A stretch of 64,000 nucleotides of DNA from Paenibacillus sp. FSL R5-0766 (GTDB taxonomy: Bacteria > Bacillota > Bacilli > Paenibacillales > Paenibacillaceae): NCBI RefSeq assembly GCF_037971845.1, contig NZ_CP150227.1, positions 1,674,001-1,738,000 on the forward strand, read 5' to 3'. Below are positions 42,807 through 50,760 of this stretch, one piece after another. The notes under the pieces were generated by a model, which ran no database searches, was not told the DNA's origin, and was given only the letters and a program-made list of their open reading frames with translations. The position numbers were made by a program, and so were the translations under genes. Numbering within the stretch: the first letter of the stretch is position 1; every line of letters begins with the position of its first letter.

Positions 42807-43517
42807 TCAGTTGGCACGGCCTTTCAGAATGATGTTGTTGGCTTTACCAAAGTCGATGGCGACTTTACCGGCGAGTGCGGCTGTTCGCTCAGCAAGAATA
42901 ACCGCATTGACACCGCAGGAGAAGAGAGCGACATCAAAAGTATTTTGATTCGTCTGAATCCACTCAAGCGTGTTCTGCATTTGATCATAGCTGTCGAAGG
43001 GCAGTGCAGTCACAATGTTGAGTTGATATGGCTCACGTTCGAGCGTGGCACGCAGTGCCTCGATCTCACGGGTAACGAGAAGCACACGCTTGCCTGCAAG
43101 CATCTGCCAGAAACGCGGGTTCTGCGCCAGCTCCCGATTGACACAGGCATGACAAGTCATTGGAGGAGAGATGCCAAAGTGTGCAAACACCATATCGGTC
43201 AGGGGTCTTTTGAGATAATCCGGAGCGTTAATCGTACTGTCACCGCGGGGAAGAACGCCGACGATATCCGCCCGCTGCAAGGAAGCGGCGACTTCATCGC
43301 GTAGCTGCAGGTTGGGAAGGCGTAGTCCTTTTTGCCCTAAATTGGCCTTAATGGCCCAACGCTCCTGAAGAACCTGTTCCGTAGTCCACACCGTTTCCTG
43401 GGACATGACGATATTCTCGCCATCGCCGACTCGAACAAGAGAGAGAGGGCGCTGTTCAAGCAGCGCCGCTTCAAGCTGATCCAGCACACCATCCATTTCA
43501 AGATAGATCGAATTCAT
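42807..43517 (-). CDS. GT-D fold glycosyltransferase
   Basis: This is a 236-residue protein with the motif LSLVRVGDGENIVMS near the N-terminus, resembling the GT-D (DUF1792) fold where the DGE acidic motif binds metal and nucleotide sugar. Further blocks are ADIVGVLPRGDSTIN, FWQMLAGKRVLLVTREIEAL and DVALFSCGVNAVILAERTAALAGKVAIDFGKANN. GT-D enzymes extend O-glycans on surface adhesins in streptococci. The gene is divergent from the rest of the glycan cluster and probably acts with it. Confidence 0.8.
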   Translation of the reverse strand: MNSIYLEMDGVLDQLEAALLEQRPLSLVRVGDGENIVMSQETVWTTEQVLQERWAIKANLGQKGLRLPNLQLRDEVAASLQRADIVGVLPRGDSTINAPDYLKRPLTDMVFAHFGISPPMTCHACVNRELAQNPRFWQMLAGKRVLLVTREIEALRATLEREPYQLNIVTALPFDSYDQMQNTLEWIQTNQNTFDVALFSCGVNAVILAERTAALAGKVAIDFGKANNIILKGRAN

Positions 43518-43824
43518 TCGAGTGGTTGCCTCCTTTGAAAATTCAATTGCTCTATTCTATGTTGCGGCTGCAGTAATGATATGTACGTTCGACCCGCAGG
43601 GCACCATCTTCAGCTGTATATCAATCTATTTCGTTGAAATCAGTGCATTCGTCCGTACCGCTTCTATCAGCGATTCATATGTTATAGAGTGCTGGATTGG
43701 CAAGCGAGATGTTTCTCGTAAGCAATCAGTCAGATAGAAGATTTTCATAGAAGACGGCATCAAAACGTTGAAAAAGGTCTGTAACCGGTAAACGGAATTT
43801 GCAGCGTTCATGAGGAGGAGTGTT
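43518..43824. other. Divergent promoter region of the glycan cluster
   Basis: This 307 bp stretch lies between the GT-D gene (minus) and the second glycosyltransferase gene (plus). CATATGTTATA at about 43676 resembles a sporulation sigma-E/K -10 element (CATAnnnTA), but no matching -35 was confidently seen. No gene is recognised. Confidence 0.35.
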
Positions 43825-44514
43825 ATGTCCAGGAAAGTGGTTATTGAGATTAACTTCAACAATTATGGGCTCGACCCTCAGCGGTTGACGAGAGAATGGC
43901 TGGAGCGGCGGATGAGCATTTTTCGCACATTTACTTTGCACTGCCTTAAAGCTCAGACGAATCAGGATTTCCTCACGGTGGTGAAGTTATCCAAGGAGTC
44001 GGGAGAAGTGATGCAGGAGATTCTCGCGGAACAGGAGTCGCTGCCTGCCAACATTCGTTTTGGAACCCATATTGAGAGTGTACGGGCGATTTTGGCATTT
44101 GCTGAAGGGGCGGAGCACATCTATATTGCCCGTCTGGATTCGGATGACCTCTATCACCGGACCTTTGTACAGCAGCTATATGACGTGCAGCCACAGCCGC
44201 AGACGATGGCTCTGATTAACCAGAACGGCTATCTCTGGGATAGCGTGAACAACGAGATGGCACCTGCGTTTCATCGTTCTCCGCAATTCTATGTCTACCT
44301 GTACAAGACGGCGGAGTACGCATCCGGGTATCGGGTGAAGCTGCCGGGCCGAGGTACGCATGGCAATGTCATTGATCTGCCGCATGAGCTGCTGGCTCCG
44401 CGCAATTACGTGAATATCGTGCATTCGAGCAATACGTCAGTCAAAAAAGTACCGCCCAAAGACCGGTTAAGCCGGGATGAGATGGCAAAGGTATTACGCG
44501 AATTCATGATCTGA
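43825..44514 (+). CDS. Glycosyltransferase, probable rhamnosyltransferase-like
   Basis: This is a 229-residue protein with the metal-binding RLDSDDLYHRTFVQQL (DxDD) at about 97 and the opening EINFNNYGLDPQRLTREWLE followed by FRTFTLHCLKAQTNQDF. The pattern fits the GT-A-like putative rhamnosyltransferase family. The C-terminus (PHELLAPRNYVNIVHSSNTSV) is conserved in look. AGGAGGAG lies six bases before the ATG at 43825. It is first in the plus-strand part of the cluster, followed 18 bases later by a nucleotide-sugar dehydratase gene. Donor sugar is unknown. Confidence 0.75.
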   Translation: MSRKVVIEINFNNYGLDPQRLTREWLERRMSIFRTFTLHCLKAQTNQDFLTVVKLSKESGEVMQEILAEQESLPANIRFGTHIESVRAILAFAEGAEHIYIARLDSDDLYHRTFVQQLYDVQPQPQTMALINQNGYLWDSVNNEMAPAFHRSPQFYVYLYKTAEYASGYRVKLPGRGTHGNVIDLPHELLAPRNYVNIVHSSNTSVKKVPPKDRLSRDEMAKVLREFMI

Positions 44515-44532
44515 TCAGGGAGGGGTATATGC

Positions 44533-45522
44533 ATGATTAAAGGACAAACGATTCTGGTTACCGGGGGCACAGGCTCCTGGGGTCAAAAGCTGACCGAGGT
44601 GCTGCTAGAACAGGACCCGGCTGAGATTCGCCTCCTGTCACGTAATGAATATGCCCAGATTGCGATGCAGCGTGAGTTCAACCATGACCCGCGTCTGCGA
44701 TTCATCATTGGGGATATCCGGGATTATCGTGCAGTGGAAGATGCGTGCAGAGGCGTGGATGTGCTCTTTCATCTGGCTGCGCTGAAGCATGTTCCGGTCT
44801 GCGAGGACCAGCCGGATGAAGCGTTCAAGACGAATGTAATCGGGACGCAGAATATTATTCGTGCTGCCATTCGCATGCAGGTTCCGAAAGTCATTGATGT
44901 GTCCACCGATAAGGCGGTAGATCCGATTAACGTATACGGCATGACGAAGGCCTTGGGTGAGAAAATGATGATCCGTGCCAACTGGCTAAGTGAAGGTACG
45001 CGGTTTGTCTGCATCCGCGGGGGCAATGTGCTTGGAACCAGTGGCAGTGTTGTGCCCTTGTTCCGGCGTCAGATCGATGAAGGCAAAAGCCCGACCATTA
45101 CGGACAAAGGCATGACCCGTTTTTTCCTGACGCGTACCGAAGCTATACATTTACTGCTTAAGGCGGCTGAGGGGGCCGTAGGCGGAGAGACTTTTGTGAT
45201 GAAAATGAAAGCTTGCAAGATGACGGAACTTGCATCCGTCATGTTGGAACAGGCAGGTCGTCCATCCTTCGATTATAAGGTGACGGGCATACGTCCAGGC
45301 GAGAAATTACATGAAGTGTTAATCTCGCCCTTTGAAGCACCGCGTACGTACCAATACGATGCGCAGTATTATGTCATCCTGCCGGAGCACAAGGACAAGA
45401 GCCTGACGGATCAGTACAGCAGTCTGCCACGTGTGAACTTCTCCGAGTATCGCTCGGACAGTGCCATGATGAACAAACCAGCGATTGCCCGGTTTTTGCG
45501 TGCAGGTGGCTATATCGATTAG
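44533..45522 (+). CDS. UDP-GlcNAc 4,6-dehydratase-like (CapD/PseB-type) epimerase/dehydratase
   Basis: This extended SDR is predicted to convert UDP-GlcNAc (or similar) into a 4-keto-6-deoxy sugar. The 329-residue protein begins with NAD-binding TGGTGSWG, then LSRNEYAQIAMQREF, GDIRDYRAVEDACRGVD, and LAALKHVPVCEDQP. The catalytic region is STDKAVDPINVYGMTKALGEKM. The C-terminus (TGIRPGEKLHEVLISPFEA) matches this subgroup. It lacks the N-terminal membrane part of long CapD/EpsC proteins. The ATG follows GGGAGGGG. It is part of the cluster making an activated surface sugar. Confidence 0.9.
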   Translation: MIKGQTILVTGGTGSWGQKLTEVLLEQDPAEIRLLSRNEYAQIAMQREFNHDPRLRFIIGDIRDYRAVEDACRGVDVLFHLAALKHVPVCEDQPDEAFKTNVIGTQNIIRAAIRMQVPKVIDVSTDKAVDPINVYGMTKALGEKMMIRANWLSEGTRFVCIRGGNVLGTSGSVVPLFRRQIDEGKSPTITDKGMTRFFLTRTEAIHLLLKAAEGAVGGETFVMKMKACKMTELASVMLEQAGRPSFDYKVTGIRPGEKLHEVLISPFEAPRTYQYDAQYYVILPEHKDKSLTDQYSSLPRVNFSEYRSDSAMMNKPAIARFLRAGGYID

Positions 45523-45525
45523 GGT

Positions 45526-45558
45526 GTGTCTCAAAACTCGCTCGGAGTTTACAGACAC
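45526..45558 (+). other. Intercistronic hairpin between two sugar-nucleotide genes
   Basis: GTGTCT (45526-45531) pairs with AGACAC (45553-45558), and AACTC (45535-45539) with GAGTT (45545-45549). The stem begins four bases after the dehydratase stop. There is no T-run, so it may stabilise or process the mRNA rather than terminate. Confidence 0.55.
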
Positions 45559-45597
45559 GCCCACCGAGGGGAGGCGGAGCGTTTGGAGGTGGTAGGA

Positions 45598-47001
45598 ATG
45601 GAAGAAAATCATCAGCACAACCAGCACGAAGGTAATGAAGAGTTACAGCAACGTAACCTCATACAACATATTAATGACCGCTCCCTAAAAGCTGTTGTCA
45701 TTGGTCTAGGCTATGTTGGTTTACCCATGGCTGTAGAGATAGCACAGGCCGGTTATCAAGTCCACGGGATTGACATCGATACTTCCAAGGTAGCCAAGCT
45801 GAACGCCGGGAATTCGTATGTCATAGGTATAGAAGATGATGTTGTGCAGTCGCTTATGCAGGCTGGGTTATTCACGGCAAGCACCGATTATGCAGCGGTG
45901 GCACAGGCCAATGTCATTGTAATCTGTGTGCCCACTCCGCTGACTGCCGAGCATCAACCGGATATCTCGTATATCTCGGCCGCGGTGGATGGCATGACTC
46001 CGTATTTGCAGGAAGGCAGCCTGGTTATATTGGAAAGCACGACCTATCCGGGCACAACGGAGGAACGCGTGAAACAACCGATTGAAGTGGCAAACGGCTG
46101 GCGAGCTGGAGAACAGTTCTACGTCTGTTATTCTCCAGAGCGGGTAGATCCGGGCAGTGTGCATTATGGTGTGAAAAATACCCCGAAGATTATTGGTGGC
46201 TCCACACCCGCTTGTCTGAATTATGGTAAACAGTTCTACGGTTCGTTCCTCAACGAAGTTGTTCCCGTTAGTTCAACAACGGTAGCGGAGACAGCAAAGC
46301 TGTTCGAAAATACATTTCGCAGTGTCAATATTGCACTCGTGAATGAGCTGACCCCGGCCTGTGAACAGATGGGGGTAAACATCTGGGAAGTGCTGAATGC
46401 GGCGGCAACGAAGCCGTTTGGTTATATGCCATTCTATCCAGGCCCCGGCATCGGCGGGCATTGTATTCCAATCGATCCGATCTATCTGTCCTGGGCTGCA
46501 AACCGTCAGGGATCGGAGCTGCAATTCATTCAGCTGGCGGATGCAACCAATCGGCAAATGCCAGAGAGAGTGGTGAAGCGTGCCTCGGAGCTGCTGGAGC
46601 AGAATGGTGTAACTGTGCGAGGAGCACGTATTGTACTGGCGGGTATGGCTTATAAAAAAGACATTGACGACTTGCGCGAATCGCCAGCATTGGACGTTTT
46701 TCGGCTGCTGAGCGCAGCGGGTGCAGATGTGGTTTTCACCGATCCAATGGTGCCTGTCTTCCTTAAGGATGATGGTACAGTGCTGCACTCTTGTCCAGCG
46801 GTTCCAGAATTATGGACAGGAGCTGATCTGGTGATCATCACCACGGATCATTCGGCATTCGATTATCAGGAGATGGCAGATCATGCAAAGCTGATTTTTG
46901 ATACACGTAATGCAACGGCCGGATGCCACGGGGGAAATATTGTGGTGATGGGTCAGCCGATTCACCGAGTGAAAACGGGAGAAACCTATGGCGAATCATG
47001 A
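45598..47001 (+). CDS. Nucleotide-sugar dehydrogenase (UDP-HexNAc/UDP-glucose 6-dehydrogenase family)
   Basis: This enzyme oxidises C6 of a UDP-sugar to the acid using two NAD+. The 467-residue protein has Rossmann motif VVIGLGYVGLPMAVEIAQAG and VICVPTPL. The middle domain has EVVPVSSTTVAETAKLFENT; the catalytic Cys lies in PGPGIGGHCIPIDPIYLSW. The UDP-binding domain has VLAGMAYKKDIDDLRESPAL. The pattern fits WbpA/UDP-N-acetylglucosamine 6-dehydrogenase relatives. A His/Gln/Asn-rich N-terminal ~30 residues precedes the fold. ATG at 45598 has GGAGGTGG nearby; a longer frame reaches 45526. Confidence 0.92.
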   Translation: MEENHQHNQHEGNEELQQRNLIQHINDRSLKAVVIGLGYVGLPMAVEIAQAGYQVHGIDIDTSKVAKLNAGNSYVIGIEDDVVQSLMQAGLFTASTDYAAVAQANVIVICVPTPLTAEHQPDISYISAAVDGMTPYLQEGSLVILESTTYPGTTEERVKQPIEVANGWRAGEQFYVCYSPERVDPGSVHYGVKNTPKIIGGSTPACLNYGKQFYGSFLNEVVPVSSTTVAETAKLFENTFRSVNIALVNELTPACEQMGVNIWEVLNAAATKPFGYMPFYPGPGIGGHCIPIDPIYLSWAANRQGSELQFIQLADATNRQMPERVVKRASELLEQNGVTVRGARIVLAGMAYKKDIDDLRESPALDVFRLLSAAGADVVFTDPMVPVFLKDDGTVLHSCPAVPELWTGADLVIITTDHSAFDYQEMADHAKLIFDTRNATAGCHGGNIVVMGQPIHRVKTGETYGES

Positions 47002-47734
47002 TCGAGTGAGTGAACGCTATTACGGCGAGATCAATTCGGAGGATTCTCATGAAGCGACAAGAACGCGTATCCACTGGATGTGTCGTGAGGCGACAGGCAA
47101 ACGCATCCTGGATGTCGGGTGCAGTCAGGGCATTACGTCCATTCTGCTGGCACGTGAAGGATTTCGTGTCACTGGCATTGATTTGGAAGAAGAAAGTGTA
47201 AGATATGCGCAAGCTGAGCTTGCCAAAGAGTCTAGGCCAGTTAGGAACAATGTGGATTTTCGAATGCTGGATATTACGCAATGGAAAGTAAGGACTACCT
47301 TTGATACTGTGCTGCTTGGAGAAGTGCTGGAGCATTTTGCTCATCCGGAGACGTTGTTGATCCAGATTTATCGGCTGCTGCAAGAGGATGGGACGCTGGT
47401 TGTGACCGTGCCGTATGGGTATCACCCGTTTTATGACCACAAGCAGACCTTCTATGCGGGAAGTCTGGCGATGACCCTGATGCCGTATTTTGAAGTCTTG
47501 AAACTCGAAGTTCATCATAAATATCTATGTTGTGTGGCCCGCAAACGGCGGAGTACACAACTGCATATGTCGCCGACTTTGGATCAACTGATGGAGTGGA
47601 TGGCGCTGGATCATGTCCATTTTGCCGAGGTGGAGCATCAGCACCTCCGCGTAATGAAGCAGCGCAAGAAGGCACTGGACAGTGCGGTGGAGCAGGTGAA
47701 ACGACTTCGCCGTCAGGAGTGTGGGGAAGTGTAA
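46988..47734 (+). CDS. Class I SAM-dependent methyltransferase
   Basis: This is a 248-residue methyltransferase. The AdoMet-binding motif I is RILDVGCSQGITSILLAREG, with acidic loop GIDLEEES and LLGEVLEHFAHPETLL as post-motif. Residues FYDHKQTFYAG and the Cys pair YLCCVARK follow. The C-terminal helix is basic and hydrophilic (LDSAVEQVKRLRRQ). It overlaps the dehydrogenase gene by 14 bases, showing tight coupling, so a sugar or glycan methylation role is likely. The exact acceptor is unknown. Confidence 0.88.
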   Translation: MANHDRVSERYYGEINSEDSHEATRTRIHWMCREATGKRILDVGCSQGITSILLAREGFRVTGIDLEEESVRYAQAELAKESRPVRNNVDFRMLDITQWKVRTTFDTVLLGEVLEHFAHPETLLIQIYRLLQEDGTLVVTVPYGYHPFYDHKQTFYAGSLAMTLMPYFEVLKLEVHHKYLCCVARKRRSTQLHMSPTLDQLMEWMALDHVHFAEVEHQHLRVMKQRKKALDSAVEQVKRLRRQECGEV

Positions 47735-47898
47735 CATCGGATACGAGTGTAACAGGATAGGATATAAGAAGTCATGTGCCTGAGAGATTAAAATTACTGC
47801 AGGTACACCGGAACTATGTACTTGAGTTAATTAGAAAATAGGGGAACTTGCATGATAGACATATTGCAATACGCGTACGACAGGAAGGGGCTCAAAAC

Positions 47899-49029
47899 GT
47901 GATCACCATCAGTCTGTGCATGATTGTGAAGAACGAGGAACGCACGCTGGCACGCTGTCTGGACTCGGTTGCCGGCATCGCGGACGAGATCGTCATTGTG
48001 GATACCGGTTCATCGGATCGCACGATGGACATCGCTGCGCAGTATACCGACCAGGTCTACACGTATGAATGGAAGGAAGACTTTGCCGCAGCTCGGAATG
48101 AGTCATTCGCCAAGGCCACGCAGGAGTATATCCTGTGGCTGGATGCGGATGATGTGCTGCTGCCCGCGGAACGGGCGAAGCTGGAGGTGTTGAAGCAGCA
48201 GCTTCCGTCCGGGGGGAAGACGGAAGCTGTGATCTTGAACTACACGCTGGCCGAGGGAGCGGAGGGGAGTCCACTTGTGACGGACCGACGCCTTCGCCTG
48301 GTCAAGCGGGATGCCGGGTGCCGCTGGCATGGCCGGCTGCACGAGCAGCTCAGCTTCCCGCAGGGCGAGGTCATTACGGCAGACATTGCCGTTACGCATC
48401 GCCGCGAAGCGGGACATCATTCGGCGCGAAACGTGCGCATTCTGCGCAAATGGATCGCCGAAGAGGGCGTAGCCCAAGGTCGCCTGCTGTTTTATTATGC
48501 AGGCGAATGTTATGACCGCCAGCGTTATGTGGCGGCGGCACGCGGATACACAAAGCTGCTGGAACAGCCAAGCGGTTACCGCGAGGATCGCCTGATTGCC
48601 TGCGCGCGGCTGGCGGAATGTTATGAACGACTGGGTGAGCCGGGGCGTAAGCTCGGTGCATTGCTGCAGTCGTTCCAGTATGATCTGCCACATGCCGATT
48701 TCTGCTGTGCCATTGCGGCCTGTTTTCATGAGCGGCAGGAACCCGTCTCGGCGATCTACTGGTATATGCAGGCGGTAGACGTGAGTAGCCGCGATCCGGG
48801 TCTGCGCCCGGTACCAGAGGCCTGCCGCACTTGGCTACCACATGCCCGTTTATCCCTTTGTTATGCTCATCTGGGCAACTGGGAGCAGGCATTGATGCAT
48901 AACACCAAAGCCCGTGAGTACTCGCCCAACGATCCCGGGTTGCTTGCCAATCGGCAGAAGCTCGAAGTGGTGGTACGCAAGGAGATGAAGGAGCGGGAAG
49001 AACGTGGTGAAGTGTCACCTCGTAAGTAA
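47899..49029 (+). CDS. Family 2 glycosyltransferase with C-terminal TPR-like repeats
   Basis: This is a 376-residue protein. The N-terminal GT2 domain starts ITISLCMIVKNEERTLARCL, with IVIVDTGSSDRTMDIA and the metal-binding LWLDADDVLLP. After about residue 220, helical TPR-like pairs follow (YYAGECYDRQRYVAAARGY, LAECYERLGEPGRKLGALL). Such GT2-TPR proteins are common in Paenibacillus and Clostridium, where they glycosylate surface proteins. The GTG start at 47899 has AGGGG nine bases upstream. It lies about 165 bp after the methyltransferase gene and ends the cluster. Confidence 0.9.
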   Translation: MITISLCMIVKNEERTLARCLDSVAGIADEIVIVDTGSSDRTMDIAAQYTDQVYTYEWKEDFAAARNESFAKATQEYILWLDADDVLLPAERAKLEVLKQQLPSGGKTEAVILNYTLAEGAEGSPLVTDRRLRLVKRDAGCRWHGRLHEQLSFPQGEVITADIAVTHRREAGHHSARNVRILRKWIAEEGVAQGRLLFYYAGECYDRQRYVAAARGYTKLLEQPSGYREDRLIACARLAECYERLGEPGRKLGALLQSFQYDLPHADFCCAIAACFHERQEPVSAIYWYMQAVDVSSRDPGLRPVPEACRTWLPHARLSLCYAHLGNWEQALMHNTKAREYSPNDPGLLANRQKLEVVVRKEMKEREERGEVSPRK

Positions 49030-49060
49030 GTAAATAAACGATAAAATGCAGAACAAGAGC

Positions 49061-49100
49061 AGCCCCGCTTGACCGGAAGAATCGGTGAGTGGGGCTTTTT
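49061..49100 (+). terminator. Rho-independent terminator of the glycan cluster
   Basis: AGCCCCGCTTGACCGG pairs imperfectly with CGGTGAGTGGGGCT, followed by TTTTT. Confidence 0.9.
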
Positions 49101-49204
49101 ACGCTTCTCGTGCAGCGTGCAACTTCTGACATGCGGTGCAGTGAGGATTACTCATCAAGATGAGCCGTCGAGTGTTCAGAGCCGTCATATTAGCTGTTAA
49201 GTCT

Positions 49205-49729
49205 TTACTTTTCGGGTGCCATGCATCGCAAAGACTGATCTTTCATCCGTAAGCTCTTACACGCCCAGCCCCATCCATCATATATTTCGTCATCGATGTT
49301 GAGGGTAATGGTCTCATCTGTATATTCATTCCAGTTTTCAATCCGGAGTGTGTTTTCACTTTCCCATTCGAGATGGTTATTTCCGTGGTGCTTGGCACGA
49401 TAGATCGTTTTTACCGTGGCGTCCTCAGGGGCATTTGTCTTCTTTACATCGACCCAGATTGTAACGCCGCCTGCCGCACCACCGTAAGGTACACCGTAAA
49501 TTTCGGCAGTATAGTCACCATTCCGTGAAGGCATCGAATAGCTCAATTCCCCCTGTTCGGAACGGTCAAATGTGGAGAAGTATGGACGGAGCCAGAAATA
49601 CAGGAATACGGCAGTAAATAGGATAAGAATCAGTAACGTAAATGTGGTGAAAAACGGGTGTCTACGTATCCAAGGTTTGCTAGAATTTGTATTGGATGAA
49701 CTTGAATTAGCTTGAGTATTTGAGTCCAT
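49205..49729 (-). CDS. DUF5412-like single-pass membrane protein
   Basis: This is a 174-residue protein. It has a polar Ser/Asn-rich N-terminus, one TM helix (FFTTFTLLILILFTAVFLYF, about 26-45), and an extracytoplasmic domain of about 120 residues. That domain contains EIYGVPYGGAAGGVTIWVDV and NTLRIENWNEYTDETITLNI, the look of DUF5412 proteins (function unknown). Two Cys residues near the end could form a disulphide. It lies 23 bp downstream of the AraC-type regulator gene on the same strand and is probably co-transcribed with it. Confidence 0.7.
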   Translation of the reverse strand: MDSNTQANSSSSNTNSSKPWIRRHPFFTTFTLLILILFTAVFLYFWLRPYFSTFDRSEQGELSYSMPSRNGDYTAEIYGVPYGGAAGGVTIWVDVKKTNAPEDATVKTIYRAKHHGNNHLEWESENTLRIENWNEYTDETITLNIDDEIYDGWGWACKSLRMKDQSLRCMAPEK

Positions 49730-49752
49730 AAGGTTGAACCTCCATATGCAGC

Positions 49753-50646
49753 TTACAGTGAAATTTGCTTTGCAGGAATATAAATGTCCAACTCTCCGTA
49801 GTGGTCCTGAGCCAGACTGCCATCAATTCTTTCAAAATAGTAGGGATCACTCTTCTCGTACCCCGAATGGCTCTGCCAATATTCATCGATAAATGTCCAG
49901 ACACTGTCCAGATGATCAATATTGATGAGACTTGGATGGAAATCACAGACAAATTTGAATACGGCATACTGGTTGGCCGGGACCTCAATTCCGTCCAGTT
50001 CTTCAGGGATATGATCCAGACTGGTTACTTCTACAGACGGCTGATATGTACTGTAATCCTCGTTAATTTCATTGGTAAATCCGATATATACGTTGGGTTG
50101 CAACACGTTAGGAATCGAATGAAAGTGTTTTTCGAAAAAGTCGTTGCCTGCTGAATTGGCTTCATAGTGCTCTTCATTGTCTGCATACCAAATGTGGGAT
50201 CGTTGCCCAATGAGTTTCATGGCCGGTTTTCGTACATACGTTGGTTTGAAAATATATCCATATGGAAGCGTTGTGATCATGGATGAAGTCATGCGGGCTG
50301 TGAATTCAAGGTTTCCAGCTCCCTGTTTGCGATACTGCAGGGGTGTAATGCCGAAGGCTTGTTTGAAAGCACGTATGTAGGATTGTTCATGTTCAAAAGC
50401 GTAATGTCCGCTGATATCGATAATTTTCCAATTCAGGTTCACCAATTGCTCCAGGCTGCGTGCCAATTTGCGTGAACGAATGTATTCTCCAGGCAGTTGT
50501 CCGCTGACATGTTTGAACATGCGATGCAGGTGGAATTTGGATATATGAGTCACAGATGCCAGATGATCCAGCGTTAATTTGTCTTGAATATGGTCTTCTA
50601 TGTAGTCGAATAGCTTATCCAGAGTGTCTAGCAGATCGTGTTGCAT
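49753..50646 (-). CDS. AraC-family regulator with GyrI-like effector domain
   Basis: This is a 297-residue transcription regulator. Two helix-turn-helix motifs lie at residues about 8-110 (LDHLASVTHISKFHLHRMFK and IIDISGHYAFEHEQSYIRAF). Residues about 125-297 form a GyrI-like/effector-binding domain (RKPAMKLIGQRSHIWYADN, YAVFKFVCDFHPSLINIDHL), as in Rob/SoxS-like proteins that bind small hydrophobic ligands. It is divergent from the ABC exporter genes (about 115 bp apart) and may control them. The ATG follows GGGAGAT. Confidence 0.92.
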   Translation of the reverse strand: MQHDLLDTLDKLFDYIEDHIQDKLTLDHLASVTHISKFHLHRMFKHVSGQLPGEYIRSRKLARSLEQLVNLNWKIIDISGHYAFEHEQSYIRAFKQAFGITPLQYRKQGAGNLEFTARMTSSMITTLPYGYIFKPTYVRKPAMKLIGQRSHIWYADNEEHYEANSAGNDFFEKHFHSIPNVLQPNVYIGFTNEINEDYSTYQPSVEVTSLDHIPEELDGIEVPANQYAVFKFVCDFHPSLINIDHLDSVWTFIDEYWQSHSGYEKSDPYYFERIDGSLAQDHYGELDIYIPAKQISL

Positions 50647-50760
50647 ATCAATCTCCCTACTTCTAATAGTACTTACAGCAATAAATGTTCATTTTTTCCT
50701 TATCACCGATGATATCATAACCAAGTACATAATTTAATGACAAGATTGGAGAAAGCATCC

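Noticed and set aside
46838..47518. 226-codon minus-strand frame across the methyltransferase gene
   Set aside because: Antisense to two well-defined enzymes; no domain.
48392..49132. Long minus-strand frame in the GT2-TPR gene
   Set aside because: Shadow of GC-rich coding sequence; rich in Arg/Pro/His/Ala, no domain.
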